This document shows, piece by piece, positions 13,424 to 15,006 of a stretch of 15,006 bases of DNA. The notes under the pieces are model-generated. The model was given only the letters and a program-made list of their open reading frames with translations. It had not been told where the DNA came from and did not search any database. The position numbers were made by a program, and so were the translations under genes. The stretch's first letter is position 1; each line of letters opens with the position of its first letter. Where the stretch lies: assembly GCA_002404015.1 (NCBI GenBank), contig DHIW01000076.1, forward strand, positions 46,290-61,295. Direction: 5' to 3'. Source of the stretch: Chloroflexi bacterium UBA4736 (GTDB lineage Bacteria; Chloroflexota; Dormibacteria; Dormibacterales; Dormibacteraceae).

Positions 13424-13457
13424 CAGACGGCCTGGCGGAGCCAGGCCTTCCTGCGAT
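13424..13457. repeat. Intergenic hairpin repeat, copy 2 (partner at 77-110)
   Basis: GGCCTGGC and GCCAGGCC form a perfect 8-bp stem around GGA, flanked by CAGACG and CTTCCTGCGA exactly as in copy 1 apart from one base missing in the CC(C) run. Copy 1 has GCCCTGGC and GCCAGGGC, so one base pair is swapped with the pairing kept. CCTTCCTGC at the right flank can also pair with GCAGGGAAGG at 13470-13479 with one bulge. Confidence 0.6.
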
Positions 13458-13470
13458 ACCTGAGTTTTAG

Positions 13471-13532
13471 CAGGGAAGGACCTCCGGACCTTGCGCCGGG
13501 CCCCCTATCCCTTTTGGAGGACCTATCGGGTG
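13471..13532. repeat. Hairpin plus C-rich/GGAGGAC repeat, copy C
   Basis: CAGGGAAGGACCTCCGGACC opens a diverged copy of the element at 13336. It is followed by the C-rich CCCCCTATCCCTTT and TGGAGGACCTATCGGGTG (13515-13532). The last block differs from copy B by two pyrimidine changes and one G fewer. The rest of the spacer to 13592 holds nothing recognisable. Confidence 0.5.
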
Positions 13533-13592
13533 TTGCGGGGGCTAGCGCGCCGCGGCCATCGGCGTCGAGTCTGTCAGTTTGTCCAGCCCGGG

Positions 13593-14408
13593 CTAGACCC
13601 CGATCGGGTGCCAGACGGTCTTCATCTCCATGAAGGCCGTCACGGCGAGCGGGCTGCTCTGGTCGCGGGGCCGGGTCTTGACGACGCGCTTCAGGTTACC
13701 GGCGGCCGCCTCCTCCACCTGCGCAAGCTCCTCGGGGCCGCAGCCGGCCGCGTCCACCGCGTTGACGTCCATGTGGGCGGCCAGCCACGGCAGCAGCTCG
13801 GCCCGCTGCCCGCTGAGGATGTTCACAACGCCGGCCGGGAAGTCGCTCGTCTCCAGCACCTCACCCAGCGTGAGCGCCGGCAGCGGCCGGGTCTCCGACG
13901 CCAGCGCCACCGCGGTGTTGCCCCCGCACAGCACCGGCGCCAGCCGGCGGACGAGGCCCAGGAGCCGGGGTGACTCGGGCGCCACCACGCCGACCACGCC
14001 GGTCGGCTCGGGAATGGTGAAGTTGAAGTAGGGGCCGGCAACCGGGTTCACGGTCCCCGTGACCTGGCTCAACTTGTCGATCCAGCCGGCGTAGTAGACC
14101 CAGGTGTCGATCGCCTGCTCGACCTCCCGCCGTGCCCCCCGGCCGCCGCCCAGCAGGGCCACGAACTGGGCCCGCCGCCCGTCCAGCATCTCGGCCGCGC
14201 GGTAGAGGACCTGGGCGCGGTTCATCGCGGTCCGTCCCGACCAGCCGGCGAAGGCGCCCCGCGCCGCCTTGACGGCGTCGCGCAGGTCCTTCCGGGAGCC
14301 GCGGGGAACGTTGACGTCGCCCTCCGGCTGGTAGGCGCGGCCCGACTCCGAGCGGATGAACTCGCCGCCGACGTACATCTTGTAGGTCTTCCGGACGTCC
14401 ATCGCCAT
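13593..14408 (-). CDS. Truncated aldehyde dehydrogenase-like protein without catalytic residues
   Basis: At 271 residues this is a little over half an ALDH. The N-terminus (MYVGGEFIRSESGRAYQP) and the middle (GVVGVVAP, LAPVLCGGNTAVALASE, FPAGVVNILSG, AAAGNLKRV) align in order with the first half of the ALDH fold. The expected PWN, with the oxyanion-hole Asn, is PES. KPAE, with the cofactor-binding Lys, is LASE. The FTGS turn is absent, and the sequence leaves the fold just before the ELGGKSP strand, so the general-base Glu and nucleophilic Cys do not exist. The tail ends in FMEMKTVWHPIGV. The ATG directly abuts the TAG of the upstream active ALDH (14409-14411), so the two are coupled. It is probably a non-catalytic partner subunit, as in the second half of ALDH16 proteins. 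It is not a decayed gene, because the frame is clean. Confidence 0.83.
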   Translation of the reverse strand: MAMDVRKTYKMYVGGEFIRSESGRAYQPEGDVNVPRGSRKDLRDAVKAARGAFAGWSGRTAMNRAQVLYRAAEMLDGRRAQFVALLGGGRGARREVEQAIDTWVYYAGWIDKLSQVTGTVNPVAGPYFNFTIPEPTGVVGVVAPESPRLLGLVRRLAPVLCGGNTAVALASETRPLPALTLGEVLETSDFPAGVVNILSGQRAELLPWLAAHMDVNAVDAAGCGPEELAQVEEAAAGNLKRVVKTRPRDQSSPLAVTAFMEMKTVWHPIGV

Positions 14409-15006
14409 CTACTCCAGCTCCACGTAGGGCGCGAGCCCGTGCAGGCCGCCCTCGCGGCCAAAACCCGACTCCTTGTAGCCCCCGAACGGTGAGGTGGGGT
14501 CGAAGCGATTGAAGGTGTTGGCCCAGACCACCCCAGCCCGCATCTGCTGCGCCATCCAGAGGATCCGCGAGCCCTTGTCGGTCCAGATCCCGGCCGAGAG
14601 GCCGAAGGGCGTGTTGTTGGCCTTTTCGACCGCCTCCTCCGGCGTTCGGAAGCTGAGCACTGAGAGCACAGGGCCGAAGATCTCCTCGCGCGCGATCCGG
14701 TTCGACTGCGCCACGCCTGTGAACACCGTTGGCTTGAACCAGAAGCCGCGGTCGGGAAGCTCGCACTCAGGCTGGAAGATCTCGGCGCCCTCCTCGATCC
14801 CGGATTCGACCAGGCCCTGGATCTTCTCCAGCTGCGCCTTCGAGTTGATGGCGCCCACGTCGGTGTTTTTGTCCAGCGGGTTGCCCACCCGGAGAGTGCT
14901 CATGCGGCGCTTCAGCTTCTCAATCAGCGGCTCCATGATCGACTCCTGTACCAGCAGCCGGCTGCCGGCGCAGCAGACGTGCCCCTGGTTGAAGTAGATG
15001 CCGTTG
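14409..15006 (-). CDS. Aldehyde dehydrogenase, partial (N-terminal part beyond the window)
   Basis: This is the C-terminal about 198 residues of an NAD(P)-dependent aldehyde dehydrogenase. The frame is open to the right edge. The first visible residues, NGIYFNQGHVCCAGSRLLVQ, contain the nucleophile loop, with the first Cys of VCC in the catalytic position. EEIFGPVLSV carries the conserved cofactor-binding Glu. NNTPFGLSAGIWT, GVVWANTFNRFDPTSPFGG and YKESGFGREGG follow as in active enzymes. ATG 14936 is internal, not a start. The stop TAG is followed at once by the ATG of the truncated ALDH-like gene. The substrate cannot be read; the arrangement with a dead partner suggests an ALDH16-like complex. 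Confidence 0.93.
   Translation of the reverse strand, partial: NGIYFNQGHVCCAGSRLLVQESIMEPLIEKLKRRMSTLRVGNPLDKNTDVGAINSKAQLEKIQGLVESGIEEGAEIFQPECELPDRGFWFKPTVFTGVAQSNRIAREEIFGPVLSVLSFRTPEEAVEKANNTPFGLSAGIWTDKGSRILWMAQQMRAGVVWANTFNRFDPTSPFGGYKESGFGREGGLHGLAPYVELE

Noticed and set aside
13327..13592. CRISPR array or transposon ends in the repeat-rich spacer
   Set aside because: Repeat units differ in sequence and spacing, there are only two to three copies, there are no regular spacers, and no transposase or target-site duplication is visible.
13491..13973. 160-residue plus-strand open frame opposite the truncated ALDH gene
   Set aside because: It is antisense to a recognisable ALDH-fold protein, is Arg/Gly/His-rich and contains no domain.

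Overview
The window is about 15 kb of very GC-rich, gene-dense bacterial DNA with no rRNA, tRNA, CRISPR array or transposase. Lipoprotein-type substrate-binding proteins, several candidate leaderless promoters (a TANNNT-like hexamer 6-8 bases before the start codon), and GTG, TTG and apparent CTG starts suggest a high-GC Actinobacteriota or Chloroflexota-type genome. No phylogenetic marker other than a small IF-1 is present, so this placement is inference.

Layout: (1) Minus strand, 137-1966: an MDR oxidoreductase that keeps the structural but not the catalytic zinc site, followed by the nucleotidase SurE. (2) A 76-bp divergent promoter region with overlapping -10 hexamers facing both ways. 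(3) Plus strand, 2043-4618: a compact phosphonate/phosphite-type ABC importer, phnD-phnC-phnE, with no phosphonate-degrading enzyme beside it. (4) A secreted M23 (LytM-type) peptidase with a C-terminal beta-rich domain, 4656-5738. (5) A repeat-containing 227-bp spacer. (6) A tightly packed plus-strand cluster, 5966-12991: a fatty acyl-CoA reductase fused to a HAD-IB phosphatase, a zinc alcohol dehydrogenase, a LarA/DUF2088 (nickel-pincer racemase superfamily) protein, a PlsC-type acyltransferase, and an NMT1/SsuA-type lipoprotein with no permease or ATPase. Four of the five genes overlap a neighbour by 1-4 bases. (7) An orphan IF-1 gene, 13036-13326. (8) A repeat-rich convergent spacer, 13327-13592. 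(9) Minus strand: a partial aldehyde dehydrogenase running off the right edge, abutting a 271-residue ALDH-like protein that has lost its catalytic residues.

The most interesting block is 5966-12991. Its enzymes could reduce, dephosphorylate, oxidise, epimerise and acylate, which suggests an uncharacterised lipid or lipid-headgroup pathway; the product cannot be read from the sequence. Other signals that ordinary annotation would miss: three genes (surE, phnC and the second substrate-binding protein) whose conserved N-termini lie upstream of any usable ATG or GTG and point to CTG starts; a hairpin repeat at both ends of the window whose stem shows a compensatory base-pair change; and the active-ALDH plus dead-ALDH pair, which looks like a split form of the ALDH16 architecture.
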